DNA of 64,000 bases from Clostridia bacterium (GTDB lineage: Bacteria > Bacillota > Clostridia > Oscillospirales > Butyricicoccaceae), in NCBI GenBank assembly GCA_021205365.1, contig JAJPXP010000055.1, forward strand, positions 1-64,000. Direction: 5' to 3'. The translations under genes were made by a program, and so were the position numbers. The notes under the pieces are model-generated. The model was not told the origin of the DNA, searched no databases, and worked only from the letters and a program-made list of their open reading frames with translations. Shown piece by piece: positions 53,687 to 62,499 of the stretch; within the stretch, counting starts at the first letter, position 1, and each line of letters starts with the position of its first letter.

Positions 53687-55414
53687 ATGTTTGGCATATT
53701 GAAAAAAATATTTGCATTTGCAGGCAGCCGCCGAAGTCTGCTGATAAAATCTATGCTGGTGGCCTTTATCGGTGCAGTGTTTTCTGCTCTTCAATTTTTG
53801 GCTTTGATGCTAGCTTTGGATATGGTTGTCAGCGGTACGCTGCGAAGCCTATGGCCGGTGATTGTTATTATGATTATTTCAGTTGCCGGTAAGATCATTT
53901 GTTCCTATCACTCCACGAATATGGAAACGGAAACCGGCTATTTCATGGTAGCTGAAAAACGCATTGGTATTGGTGACCGCCTGCGTTATATTCCGATGGG
54001 ATATTTCAATGACAACAGCTTGGGTAACATGACAGCTGTGGTCACCACTACCTTAGGGGATGTAGAGAATACAGCTGCAAGATGCCTGGTCATGGTAGTT
54101 GGCGGTTTCCTGAACACACTGGCGTTGTGCCTGATGCTGACGATTACGGAGTGGAGGCTGGGACTTATTTCCATCGCGGGTATCCTTTGCTATCTGCTGG
54201 TAACTGAGCTGTCCCAGCGGGCATTATCCAAGACAGGACCGGCAAGGCAGCATGCACAGATGGCGCTGGTGGAGACCGTGCTGGAGTATATTCAGGGCAT
54301 GAGCGTGGTAAAATCCTATGGGCTGGAGAAGGATAACGATCAGTCCGTACGTAAAACTGTGGATGAAAGCTGTGACAAAGCGCTGGCATTGGAAAAATCC
54401 GTAGTGCCTTGGTCTGCTGTGCGGCAGCTGGTGGTACGGGCATTTAGCGTGGCCATCGTGGTCAGTGCGCTGGCTTTTTATGCGGAGGGAACCTTACCAC
54501 TTGCCCGGTGTTTGCTCATGCTCATTGTGTCCTTCATGCTCTACCAGGAGTTGGAGAGCGCCGGTAATATGTCGGATAACTTGCAGATGCTGGGCGCTTC
54601 CATGGACAAGGCGAACACCATCGACAATACACCTGTCATGGATATTGACGGACAGGAGCTTGTTCCGCAAAATACAGATATTCGTTTCGAAAATGTGACA
54701 TTTTCTTATGGAGATCGCAGGATCTTGGACGATATCAGCTTTACGCTTCCGCAAAAGAGCACGACCGCCATTGTGGGACCCTCCGGCGGAGGAAAGACAA
54801 CACTGTGCAATCTGATTGCACGCTTTTGGGACGTGGATCGTGGTCACATTACTGTCGGAGGACATGATGTGAGGGATTACAAGCTGGATAGCCTCATGAA
54901 GCAGATTTCCATGGTATTCCAGAATGTGTATCTGTTCAACGATACCATTGAGAACAACATTAAGTTCGGCAAACCGGAAGCTACCCATGCGCAGGTGGTA
55001 GATGCTGCCAAGCGGGCCTGCTGCCATGATTTTATCATGGACCTGCCAAATGGATACGATACTGTCCTCGGTGAAGGCGGTGGTACCCTTTCCGGCGGAG
55101 AAAAACAACGGATTTCTATCGCACGTGCTATCCTGAAGGATGCGCCGATCATTATTCTTGATGAAGCGACATCCAGCGTTGACCCAGAGAATGAAGCCGA
55201 ACTGCAGGCTGCTATTGATGAATTGACCCATGATAAGACAATAGTTATGATTGCCCACCGGCTGAAAACTGTTCGGCATGCCGACCAGATTTTGGTATTG
55301 AACAACGGCAAAATCGTGCAGCAGGGCACCCATGAGGAGCTAATTGCCCAGAACGGCATTTATGCCGATTTTATTGGCATGCGGCAGGAGGCTGCCAGCT
55401 GGAAATTGGCCTAA
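53687..55414 (+). CDS. ABC transporter permease/ATPase, subunit B4
   Basis: The 575-residue half-transporter has B-lineage features: an N-terminal FGILKKIFAFAG as in B1 and VVTTTLGDVENTA where A subunits have LAHxxPE. Walker A GPSGGGKTT is near 365, signature LSGGEKQ near 468, Walker B IIILDEATSS and H-loop AHRLK. The ATG at 53687 has AAAGGGAG upstream; an earlier in-frame start overlaps A4 and lacks an RBS. Confidence 0.93.
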   Translation: MFGILKKIFAFAGSRRSLLIKSMLVAFIGAVFSALQFLALMLALDMVVSGTLRSLWPVIVIMIISVAGKIICSYHSTNMETETGYFMVAEKRIGIGDRLRYIPMGYFNDNSLGNMTAVVTTTLGDVENTAARCLVMVVGGFLNTLALCLMLTITEWRLGLISIAGILCYLLVTELSQRALSKTGPARQHAQMALVETVLEYIQGMSVVKSYGLEKDNDQSVRKTVDESCDKALALEKSVVPWSAVRQLVVRAFSVAIVVSALAFYAEGTLPLARCLLMLIVSFMLYQELESAGNMSDNLQMLGASMDKANTIDNTPVMDIDGQELVPQNTDIRFENVTFSYGDRRILDDISFTLPQKSTTAIVGPSGGGKTTLCNLIARFWDVDRGHITVGGHDVRDYKLDSLMKQISMVFQNVYLFNDTIENNIKFGKPEATHAQVVDAAKRACCHDFIMDLPNGYDTVLGEGGGTLSGGEKQRISIARAILKDAPIIILDEATSSVDPENEAELQAAIDELTHDKTIVMIAHRLKTVRHADQILVLNNGKIVQQGTHEELIAQNGIYADFIGMRQEAASWKLA

Positions 55415-55423
55415 TTGGCTATT

Positions 55424-55461
55424 GGCTCCTCTGTTTCCAAGATCGCTGAAATGGGGGAGCC
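55424..55461 (+). terminator. Possible terminator after B4
   Basis: GGCTCC and GGAGCC close an imperfect stem with inner TTTC/GAAA pairs. No T run follows, so confidence is low. Confidence 0.4.
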
Positions 55462-55610
55462 ATGAATAAGACAATAATAACCAAATGGGACTGAATAGAC
55501 GAAACGGTGCAGACAATGCGCAAAATATTTGCTATCCTTTATCATAAGCAAATACATGTTTTTGCTTTTTGCATTGTAATGAGCATTGGCTATGGAGGGA
55601 TACTGAAGAA

Positions 55611-56567
55611 ATGAACCAGCATATGTTTGGCTGCAATCAGATGGTTTCGTTGGTAGAATCAGATGGCTGCAGTGTATACCAGTTTCGCAATGAATCTGGC
55701 GAGGGGACAATTACCATTTATGAGGTATTTCCTGGTGTAGCGTTGGCCTACAATGACTTTCATATGCGTTATTTTGATTCCTCTTTCCAGCCAGGGCACG
55801 ACGTGTTTTGCGTCGACCATTGCCGGGAAGGACGCTTGGAATATGCGGCAAAAGACGATGCTTATTCCTATGTTGAGGCCGGAGATCTGAAACTAGACCG
55901 GCGTCTGACCCATACCGGACGGTTTGAGATGCCTCTTTCACATTACCATGGGGCGATGATTTCGTTTGATATGGAGACTGCCTGCCAGTCATTGCCACTG
56001 GAAATCAAGGATTTCCCGGTTGATTTGGGGGCATTGCAGCAAAAGTTTTGCAGGGATATTTATCCTATGGTAATCCATGGAGCCTGCTCGATTGAGCATA
56101 TCTTTGGAGAATTGTATGCCGTGCCGGAAAAAATCAAACGCCCGTATTTTAAGGTTAAGATTCTGGAGCTGCTGCTTTATTTGGAAGCATTGGAACTTCC
56201 GGAAAATGCGGAAGAGAAGCCCTATTTTTATAAGACCCAGGTGGAAAAAACCAAAGCCATCGGACAGTTCCTGACTCAGCATATGGATGAGAGCTTTACC
56301 CAAAAAGAACTATCGGAGCGGTTTGACATCCCACTGACACCCATGAAACAGTGCTTTAAATCCATTTATGGTACAACGATTGGAAACTGGCTGCTGCAGT
56401 ATCGCATGAATCAGGCTGCTGTGCTGCTGCAGACGCATCGGGAGCTGAATGTGGCAGAGATTGCCGGACAGGTAGGTTATGACAGTCCAAGCAAATTTGC
56501 CATTGCGTTTCGTAAGATCATGGGACTGTCTCCCACAGAATATCGAAGCAGGCGGGGACGGAAATAA
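55611..56567 (+). CDS. AraC family regulator of module 5
   Basis: The 318-residue protein has an N-terminal sensor domain and a C-terminal DNA-binding domain (FTQKELSERFDIPLTPMKQCFK, EIAGQVGYDSPSKFAIAFRK), in the PchR/YbtA style of the module 2 regulator. The ATG at 55611 has GGAGGG ten bases upstream. It lies upstream of and on the same strand as the fifth ABC pair, separated by an intrinsic terminator. Confidence 0.9.
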   Translation: MNQHMFGCNQMVSLVESDGCSVYQFRNESGEGTITIYEVFPGVALAYNDFHMRYFDSSFQPGHDVFCVDHCREGRLEYAAKDDAYSYVEAGDLKLDRRLTHTGRFEMPLSHYHGAMISFDMETACQSLPLEIKDFPVDLGALQQKFCRDIYPMVIHGACSIEHIFGELYAVPEKIKRPYFKVKILELLLYLEALELPENAEEKPYFYKTQVEKTKAIGQFLTQHMDESFTQKELSERFDIPLTPMKQCFKSIYGTTIGNWLLQYRMNQAAVLLQTHRELNVAEIAGQVGYDSPSKFAIAFRKIMGLSPTEYRSRRGRK

Positions 56568-56638
56568 AATCTTCCCGTCTAATCAGGACAGAACAGACAG
56601 TGTGGAGCGGACAAAAAACAAGATATGCTTTATGATTT

Positions 56639-56671
56639 GGATGGTATTGATCGGTACCATCCAATTTTTTT
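56639..56671 (+). terminator. Terminator between AraC 5 and ABC A5
   Basis: A perfect 8-bp stem GGATGGTA/TACCATCC is followed by AATTTTTTT. It ends about 10 bp before the A5 RBS, so it is either an attenuator or a boundary between two units. Confidence 0.85.
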
Positions 56672-56690
56672 ATGAAAGGAGTTCTTTGCT

Positions 56691-58481
56691 ATGCGTACGC
56701 AAAATGAAAAAGCAGGGTGGGTATCCTGCCTGCTTTCTTATGCCAAAGGCAGCAGAGGAAAACTCATTGTATCTGTGCTTTTATCGGTTATCAGTGTAGC
56801 TTCCGGTCTGGTGCCTTACTACTGTATGTTTCGTCTGATTGCGGCATTTGCGGACAGTACCTTGGAAAATATACACATTTTGATATGGTGTGCCATTGCA
56901 TTGCTGGCTTACGGAATCAAGGTGGTGTTCTTCGGCCTGTCTACTGGTCTGTCCCATTATACAGCTTATCACATCTTAGAGCAGCTGAGACTGCAGGTAG
57001 CAGACCGATTTTTACATGCACCTCTGGGAGAGGTGGAGTCTCATTCCATTGGTGAAATCAAGAATATCATGGTGGACAAAATTGAAGATATTGAGCCGCC
57101 GCTGGCTCACATGATTCCGGAAGGGGCAGGGCATTTGGTATTGCCCATTATCAGTCTGATTGCTTTGGCTGTGATCGATTGGCGGGTGGCACTGGCCTCT
57201 TTGGTAACAGTTCCATTTTCTTTGATTTGCATGATACTGACCTTCCAGATCAGCGGCAAAAACTTTGACAAGTACAACAACGCAAACGCCTACATGAATA
57301 GCGTTATTGTGGAGTACATTGAGGGGATCGAGGTCATAAAAGCCTTCGGACGGGTCGGAGTATCTTATGAAAAGTATGCTGCTGCAATTGGAGACTATAA
57401 GACGTTTGTGGTAAACTGGCTGTCTTCTACTTGGATTACGTTTAAGCTTGCCTTTGCACTGTTTCCGTCTACACTCCTGGGTACGCTTCCAGTTTGTCTG
57501 CTGCTGGGGGCAAACGGTGCTATTACTGTAGCAGAGGCTGCGCTGTGCGTCATGCTTTCCATGTCCATGATCAGTTCGTTGGCCCAACTGGAAGTGTTCA
57601 GCAACAGCATCAAACAAGTGCAGCTGACCGTGGAGGAACTGCAAAATTATCTCGAAATGCCATCACTGCCTGAACCGCAAGCAGAAGCTGTGCTGTCCGG
57701 GCATGCTGTAACACTGAAAAACGTACGTTTTTCCTATACGGGAAACACAGAAAACGAGGTACTTCATGGAATTGACTTGGATTTGCCGCAGGGAAGCTTT
57801 ACCGCACTGGTGGGACCATCCGGCGGTGGCAAATCTACAGTGGCTAAGCTGATTTCCCGGTTTTGGGATGTGACAGGCGGGGCGATCACCATCGGCGGTG
57901 TGAATATCAAAGATATGCCGCTGAAGCAGTTAGCTGATATGGTCAGCTTTGTCAGCCAGGATAACTTCCTGTTTAGCTGCTCTCTCAAGGAAAATATTCG
58001 TTTGGGCAATCCGGGTGCCAGTGATGAAGAGGTCTATGCTGCGGCCCGGGCTGCACAGTGCGAGGAGTTCATAGCAAAGCTTCCTTTGGGCTATGATACT
58101 CTGGCGGGAGAAGCAGGGAAACGGCTCTCTGGAGGCGAGAAGCAGCGTATTGCCATTGCACGGATGATTTTGAAGAACGCACCCATCGTGATTCTTGACG
58201 AGGCTACAGCATTCACGGATCCCGAGAATGAGGAAAAGATTCAGCAGAGCATTGCGGCTCTGTCCAAGGGAAAGACTCTGTTGGTCATTGCTCACAGGCT
58301 GTCAACCATCCGGCTGGCAGACAATATCGTCGTCCTGAAAAACGGAGAGATTCTTGCGGAGGGAAACCAGGAGCAGTTGATGAAGGACTGTCCGCTGTAT
58401 CGGAGTATGTGGGAAACCCATATCGGAGCCAAGGATTGGGCAGTTTCTACCGCTGGTAAGGAGAGTGTACGAAATGTTTAG
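56691..58481 (+). CDS. ABC transporter permease/ATPase, subunit A5
   Basis: The 596-residue half-transporter has LSHYTAYHIL near 87-96 and LAHMIPE at 138-144. Walker A GPSGGGKST is near 375, signature LSGGEKQ near 478, Walker B IVILDEATAF and H-loop AHRLS. RBS AAAGGAG lies upstream, just after an attenuator-like terminator. Its last codons overlap the B5 start. Confidence 0.93.
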   Translation: MRTQNEKAGWVSCLLSYAKGSRGKLIVSVLLSVISVASGLVPYYCMFRLIAAFADSTLENIHILIWCAIALLAYGIKVVFFGLSTGLSHYTAYHILEQLRLQVADRFLHAPLGEVESHSIGEIKNIMVDKIEDIEPPLAHMIPEGAGHLVLPIISLIALAVIDWRVALASLVTVPFSLICMILTFQISGKNFDKYNNANAYMNSVIVEYIEGIEVIKAFGRVGVSYEKYAAAIGDYKTFVVNWLSSTWITFKLAFALFPSTLLGTLPVCLLLGANGAITVAEAALCVMLSMSMISSLAQLEVFSNSIKQVQLTVEELQNYLEMPSLPEPQAEAVLSGHAVTLKNVRFSYTGNTENEVLHGIDLDLPQGSFTALVGPSGGGKSTVAKLISRFWDVTGGAITIGGVNIKDMPLKQLADMVSFVSQDNFLFSCSLKENIRLGNPGASDEEVYAAARAAQCEEFIAKLPLGYDTLAGEAGKRLSGGEKQRIAIARMILKNAPIVILDEATAFTDPENEEKIQQSIAALSKGKTLLVIAHRLSTIRLADNIVVLKNGEILAEGNQEQLMKDCPLYRSMWETHIGAKDWAVSTAGKESVRNV

Positions 58482-60228
58482 GACAATAAAACGTATCATC
58501 GGCTGGTGCGGTGAATTTAAGAGAAAGCTGTATATTGGTTTTATATTTTCATTTTTCTCTACCTGGTTTGCAGCGCTGCCAGTGATGGTGGCGGCTTATA
58601 CAGTAGGATTGCTGATAGAGGATGCCCGTGGAAATGTAGTGTTTGACCGTAAGTGGATCTGGCTCAGCCTGCTCATTTTGGCCGTTCTGGTTTTCCTGCG
58701 CTTTCTGTTCGACTATCTGCGCGCAAAATTTCAGGAGACCATCAGCTATGAACTGGTGGCTCGGGACAGGCTCGCCATAGGCGATGCCTTGAAGCGGGTC
58801 TCACTGGGTTATTTCCAGCAGAAAGATTCTGGCAATATTCTAAATTCTATTACTACCGGCCTGCATACCCTTGAGAATATGGGTATGCGGATGATCGATA
58901 ATTTTGTAGGCGGGTATTTGAACTTTTTGGTGATTTTTCTGTGCTTGCTTTTTATCAGCCCCGTCGTTTCATTGATTGCTGTGGTTGGAGCAGCAGTATC
59001 TTTCCTGTTTCTGTTGGTGGTTTCCCGTCACAGCGTGAAAAATGCACCGGTGGCGGCACAAGCCGGACGGGATTTGACTGGTGCAACGCTGGAATATGCC
59101 CGTGGTCTGCCGATTGTCAAATCTTTTGGGCAGGGCGGTGCCTCTATGGCGGCTATGTCAAAGGCTTGCCAGGACAGCCGGGATATATGCCTGAAAATCG
59201 AGTGGGGCTATACCCCTGCCAACTGCGCACATCTTCTGGCCCTTAAAGTCGCATCGGTAACTCTGGGCGGTGCCGCCTGCTATTTAGGGTTGACGGGTGT
59301 CTTGGCTCTTCCAATGATGCTGATGTTTGTATTTTTTTCCTTTGGTATTTTCGCTGGGCTGGAGCCGATTAGCGATAGTGCCCATGTTTTGGGAGTTATT
59401 GATAATGCCATGAATCAGCTGGATGCCTTAAAAATGGGGAATTATATCGATCAGGATGGTAAAGAGATTGTATTGAATCACTTTGATGTAGAGTTTCGTC
59501 AAGTGAATTTCGGATATGATGAAAGAAGGGTTCTGTGGGATGTAAGTTTTACTATCCCGGAGAAAACCTCCACTGCTATCGTAGGTCCCTCAGGGAGTGG
59601 AAAGACAACCATTTGCAGCTTGATTGCTCGTTTTTATGATGTGGACAGCGGCAGTATTCTGGTAGGTGGACATGATGTGACAGAATTTACCTGCGACAGC
59701 CTGCTAAGGAATATTTCCATGGTGTTTCAGAATGTATATTTGTTCCATGACACGATCCGCAGCAACATCTGTTTCGGTAAGCCGGGCGCTACTGAGCAAG
59801 AGATGATTGCGGCAGCGAAAAAAGCCTGCTGTCATGACTTCATCATGGCACTGCCGCATGGCTATGATACTGTGATTGGTGAAGGTGGCGGCACTCTTTC
59901 CGGAGGCGAAAAACAACGGATTTCCATCGCGCGGGCCATTCTGAAAGACGCACCGATCATCATTCTTGACGAAGCCACCGCAAGCATTGACCCAGAGAAT
60001 GAACATTTGATTCAGGAGGCAATCTCTCAGTTGACAAAAGGAAAGACGATTATTACCATCGCACACCGGCTGGCTACTATAGAACATGCGGATCAGATTC
60101 TCGTCGTGGATGACGGCAGGATCGTCCAATGCGGAACCCATGCAGCTTTGATGCGTCAAAAGGGCAGATACCGCAGCTTTGTAGAAACCAGGGAGCGAGC
60201 AGAAGGATGGAAGATTACTGGAAATTAA
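58474..60228 (+). CDS. ABC transporter permease/ATPase, subunit B5
   Basis: The 584-residue half-transporter overlaps A5 by eight bases. Walker A GPSGSGKTT is near 371, signature LSGGEKQ near 474, Walker B IIILDEATAS and H-loop AHRLA. The region ITTGLHTLENM replaces the A-type LAH motif. The ATG at 58474 has AAGGAG ten bases upstream and is preferred to GTG 58465. It closes the array. Confidence 0.93.
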   Translation: MFRTIKRIIGWCGEFKRKLYIGFIFSFFSTWFAALPVMVAAYTVGLLIEDARGNVVFDRKWIWLSLLILAVLVFLRFLFDYLRAKFQETISYELVARDRLAIGDALKRVSLGYFQQKDSGNILNSITTGLHTLENMGMRMIDNFVGGYLNFLVIFLCLLFISPVVSLIAVVGAAVSFLFLLVVSRHSVKNAPVAAQAGRDLTGATLEYARGLPIVKSFGQGGASMAAMSKACQDSRDICLKIEWGYTPANCAHLLALKVASVTLGGAACYLGLTGVLALPMMLMFVFFSFGIFAGLEPISDSAHVLGVIDNAMNQLDALKMGNYIDQDGKEIVLNHFDVEFRQVNFGYDERRVLWDVSFTIPEKTSTAIVGPSGSGKTTICSLIARFYDVDSGSILVGGHDVTEFTCDSLLRNISMVFQNVYLFHDTIRSNICFGKPGATEQEMIAAAKKACCHDFIMALPHGYDTVIGEGGGTLSGGEKQRISIARAILKDAPIIILDEATASIDPENEHLIQEAISQLTKGKTIITIAHRLATIEHADQILVVDDGRIVQCGTHAALMRQKGRYRSFVETRERAEGWKITGN

Positions 60229-60247
60229 GTGCATAAAATTGGAACAA

Positions 60248-60288
60248 AAATACAGCAGGTTAGCTTATGGCGCCTGCTGTATTTTATC
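60248..60288 (+). terminator. Terminator at the end of the ABC array
   Basis: The stem AAATACAGCAGG/CCTGCTGTATTT is followed by TATCTT, 20 bp after the B5 stop. Confidence 0.8.
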
Positions 60289-60300
60289 TTAATAACGTTA

Positions 60301-60446
60301 GAAAACGTTTTCAAAAAAGGCGTGGTGTGACGTGAATTATTTTGAAAACAGGATGTTTTGTATGATTTTCTTCTGAAAAAATGATCCCAAAACAATGCTA
60401 TTCGACTCAAAATATAGAAGAACTGCGATTCTTAGAAAACGTTTGC
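60301..60446. promoter_or_regulatory. Two LacI/CcpA-type operator-like palindromes
   Basis: GAAAACGTTTTC (60301-60312, perfect) and GAAAACGTTTGC (60435-60446) share the central CG of LacI/GalR-family and catabolite-response sites. They are 134 bp apart in the 323-bp gap 60229-60551 ahead of the thioredoxin/arylsulfotransferase genes, which holds no other gene. Confidence 0.6.
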
Positions 60447-60551
60447 AAACTTTTACGTTGAAAATCCTATTAATCCTACCTAAAATATCAGTTATTGAAT
60501 GGCTGATAGGACACAGCTTCTATATGAGATACAAAAGGAGTTTCTATTATC

Positions 60552-60863
60552 ATGATTACAGAATTAAATGATACAAACTATGATGAAGTGATACAATCGG
60601 GCAAAGCAGTTGTGATAGAGTTTTACACTCAAACCTGTCCGCATTGCAAGCGTACACAAAAGGCGATACAGGAGTTAGATGCAGAACAGGACGGTCAGGT
60701 TATTTTTGCGCAAAGTGATATCGCAGCGGCACCTGCTTTAGCAGCAAGAATGGATATTCAGTCTGTACCTACGATATTGTTTGTCCGCAATGGAGAAATC
60801 AAGGATAAACGGATTGGATTTACACATAAACTGATCATTGCAGAAACAATGAAAAAAATATAA
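60552..60863 (+). CDS. Thioredoxin-like protein with CPHC active site
   Basis: The 103-residue single-domain thioredoxin fold has active site Cys29-Pro-His-Cys32, the CPHC form of DsbA rather than the CGPC of thioredoxin. The cis-Pro segment SVPTILF is near 73-79. There is no signal peptide, so it is cytoplasmic. RBS AAAGGAG lies upstream. It ends 12 bp before the arylsulfotransferase-family gene, whose RBS overlaps its stop, so the two are co-transcribed. Confidence 0.9.
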   Translation: MITELNDTNYDEVIQSGKAVVIEFYTQTCPHCKRTQKAIQELDAEQDGQVIFAQSDIAAAPALAARMDIQSVPTILFVRNGEIKDKRIGFTHKLIIAETMKKI

Positions 60864-60875
60864 GGAGTGAAAAAT

Positions 60876-62372
60876 ATGGGCTATCCAACTGTATTCCCAA
60901 CGGGAACAATTTTATATGATAAAGAAAAAGCATGGAATGGTTATACCATATATCCATCCGGCAAAGGCGCATTGCTGATTGATATGGATGGAAATGAAGT
61001 GCAGTGCTGGGCTGGTTTGGGTGGATTCCCGAACAAAATCCTTCCAGGTGGTTATGTGCTGGGGACGACCGGCACGCGTTCCGGCAAGTATGCTTATCAG
61101 GATCAGATCGATCTGGTACAGGTTGACTGGGACGGAAATATTGTCTGGAAATTCGATAAGACAGAGCTGATTGCCGATCCAGGGATGGAAGAACCAGAAT
61201 ATCAGGCGCGGCAGCATCATGATTTTCAAAGAGAAGGGTCCTCCGTTGGCTACTATTATCCAGATGGCGAACCCAAAACCAGCAGCGGAAATACATTGAT
61301 TTTGACACATGAGAATCTGTATAATCATGAGATTTCGGACAAGCGGTTGATTGATGACAAGATCATTGAGGTTGACTGGGAAGGTAATATTTTGTGGAGC
61401 TGGCGTGCGAGCGACCATTTTGATCAGCTGGGCTTTGACGAAGCGGCGAAAAATGTATTGTTCCGCAATCCGGGACTGCATGGCGAAGCTGGCGGTGACT
61501 GGATGCATATCAACAGTATGTCCACCTTGGGAGAAAACAAGTGGTATGATGCCGGAGATGAACGCTTTCATCCAGATAATATTATCTTCGATGCACGAAA
61601 TTCCAATATTCTCGGCATTATCAGTAAAAAGACTGGTGATATTGTTTGGCGTATCGGGCCTGATTTCAATGAAACTGAAGCGACGAGGAAGCTCGGATGG
61701 ATCATCGGACAGCATCATTTACATATGATTCCGAAAGGCCTGCCGGGTGAGGGTGATTTACTGGTATTTGATAATGGCGGCGAAGGCGGCTACGGTAATC
61801 CAAATCCGGGCGCTGTAACCGGTGTCAACAATGCAAGAAGAGATTATTCCCGCGTTTTGCAGTTCAATCCGATCACGCTGGAAATTACATGGCAGTATAC
61901 ACCATTAGAAGCCGGATTCCTGCTGTTTACTGATGCATCAAAGTTTTACAGCTCGTATATCAGCGCAGCACAGCGTTTGCCGAACGGCAACACACTGATT
62001 ACGGAAGGCTCGGATGGACGGTTAATTGAGGTAACACCGGAGCATGAAATCGTCTGGGAATATATCAATCCGTATTTCAATCAGTTGGGCGGTAAATTTA
62101 CCAATAACATGGTGTATCGTGCATATCGTGTTCCGTATGAATGGATTCCGCAATTGGAAGAGCCGGAAGAAATATCCATCGAGCCGCTGAATGTAGAAAC
62201 ATTCCGGGTACCGGGTTCCCCGGTTGGCGCAGGAAAGGGAAAAACAACGATTGTCGAAGGTGTTGACCCAAATAAAAACCCGAAGACCGGAAGCAAAGAT
62301 AAAGAAGATGATGCAGATGAGACGATTGACTTTTGCGTAGCATCTGTCAAAAAAAGTGAACTAACCAAGTGA
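60876..62372 (+). CDS. Arylsulfotransferase (ASST) family protein
   Basis: The 498-residue protein is made of beta-propeller-like repeats (VDWDGNIVWKFD, VDWEGNILWSW, KKTGDIVWRIG, ITLEITWQY, VTPEHEIVWEY). It includes the His-containing DWMHINSM and GQHHLHMI typical of the ASST family, which moves sulfate between phenols. There is no signal peptide, unlike periplasmic bacterial ASSTs. Only two Cys are obvious (QCW near 46, FCV near 487). The C-terminus is an acidic, lysine-rich tail. The ATG at 60876 is preferred to GTG 60867, which lies on the RBS. Confidence 0.85.
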   Translation: MGYPTVFPTGTILYDKEKAWNGYTIYPSGKGALLIDMDGNEVQCWAGLGGFPNKILPGGYVLGTTGTRSGKYAYQDQIDLVQVDWDGNIVWKFDKTELIADPGMEEPEYQARQHHDFQREGSSVGYYYPDGEPKTSSGNTLILTHENLYNHEISDKRLIDDKIIEVDWEGNILWSWRASDHFDQLGFDEAAKNVLFRNPGLHGEAGGDWMHINSMSTLGENKWYDAGDERFHPDNIIFDARNSNILGIISKKTGDIVWRIGPDFNETEATRKLGWIIGQHHLHMIPKGLPGEGDLLVFDNGGEGGYGNPNPGAVTGVNNARRDYSRVLQFNPITLEITWQYTPLEAGFLLFTDASKFYSSYISAAQRLPNGNTLITEGSDGRLIEVTPEHEIVWEYINPYFNQLGGKFTNNMVYRAYRVPYEWIPQLEEPEEISIEPLNVETFRVPGSPVGAGKGKTTIVEGVDPNKNPKTGSKDKEDDADETIDFCVASVKKSELTK

Positions 62373-62373
62373 C

Positions 62374-62499
62374 AGGAGGATAATAAGATGATTGCATTGG
62401 CCTTTTGGAGGCGATGTTGCTGGGATGGACGAATGTGCAGTAGCTAATCAGAGCTTAAGATATAAAATACTACCATCTATCATTCTGGAGGAAAACATC
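62374..62499 (+). repeat. Leader repeat unit, copy 1, with 19-codon ORF
   Basis: After RBS AGGAGG, ATG 62388 opens a 19-codon ORF (MIALAFWRRCCWDGRMCSS, stop 62445-62447). The same block recurs at 63678. A second frame through the block (HWPFGGDVAGMDEC...) runs without a stop into the lipoprotein, from a TTG at 62392. Both frames are possible. Confidence 0.55.

Noticed and set aside
37935..60228. Siderophore or antibiotic biosynthesis cluster
   Set aside because: No NRPS, PKS, lanthipeptide or precursor-peptide gene was found in or beside the array; only transporters and regulators are present.
37800..60300. Genomic island with mobile-element ends
   Set aside because: No integrase, transposase, tRNA target or flanking direct repeat is visible at either edge, so horizontal transfer is not claimed.
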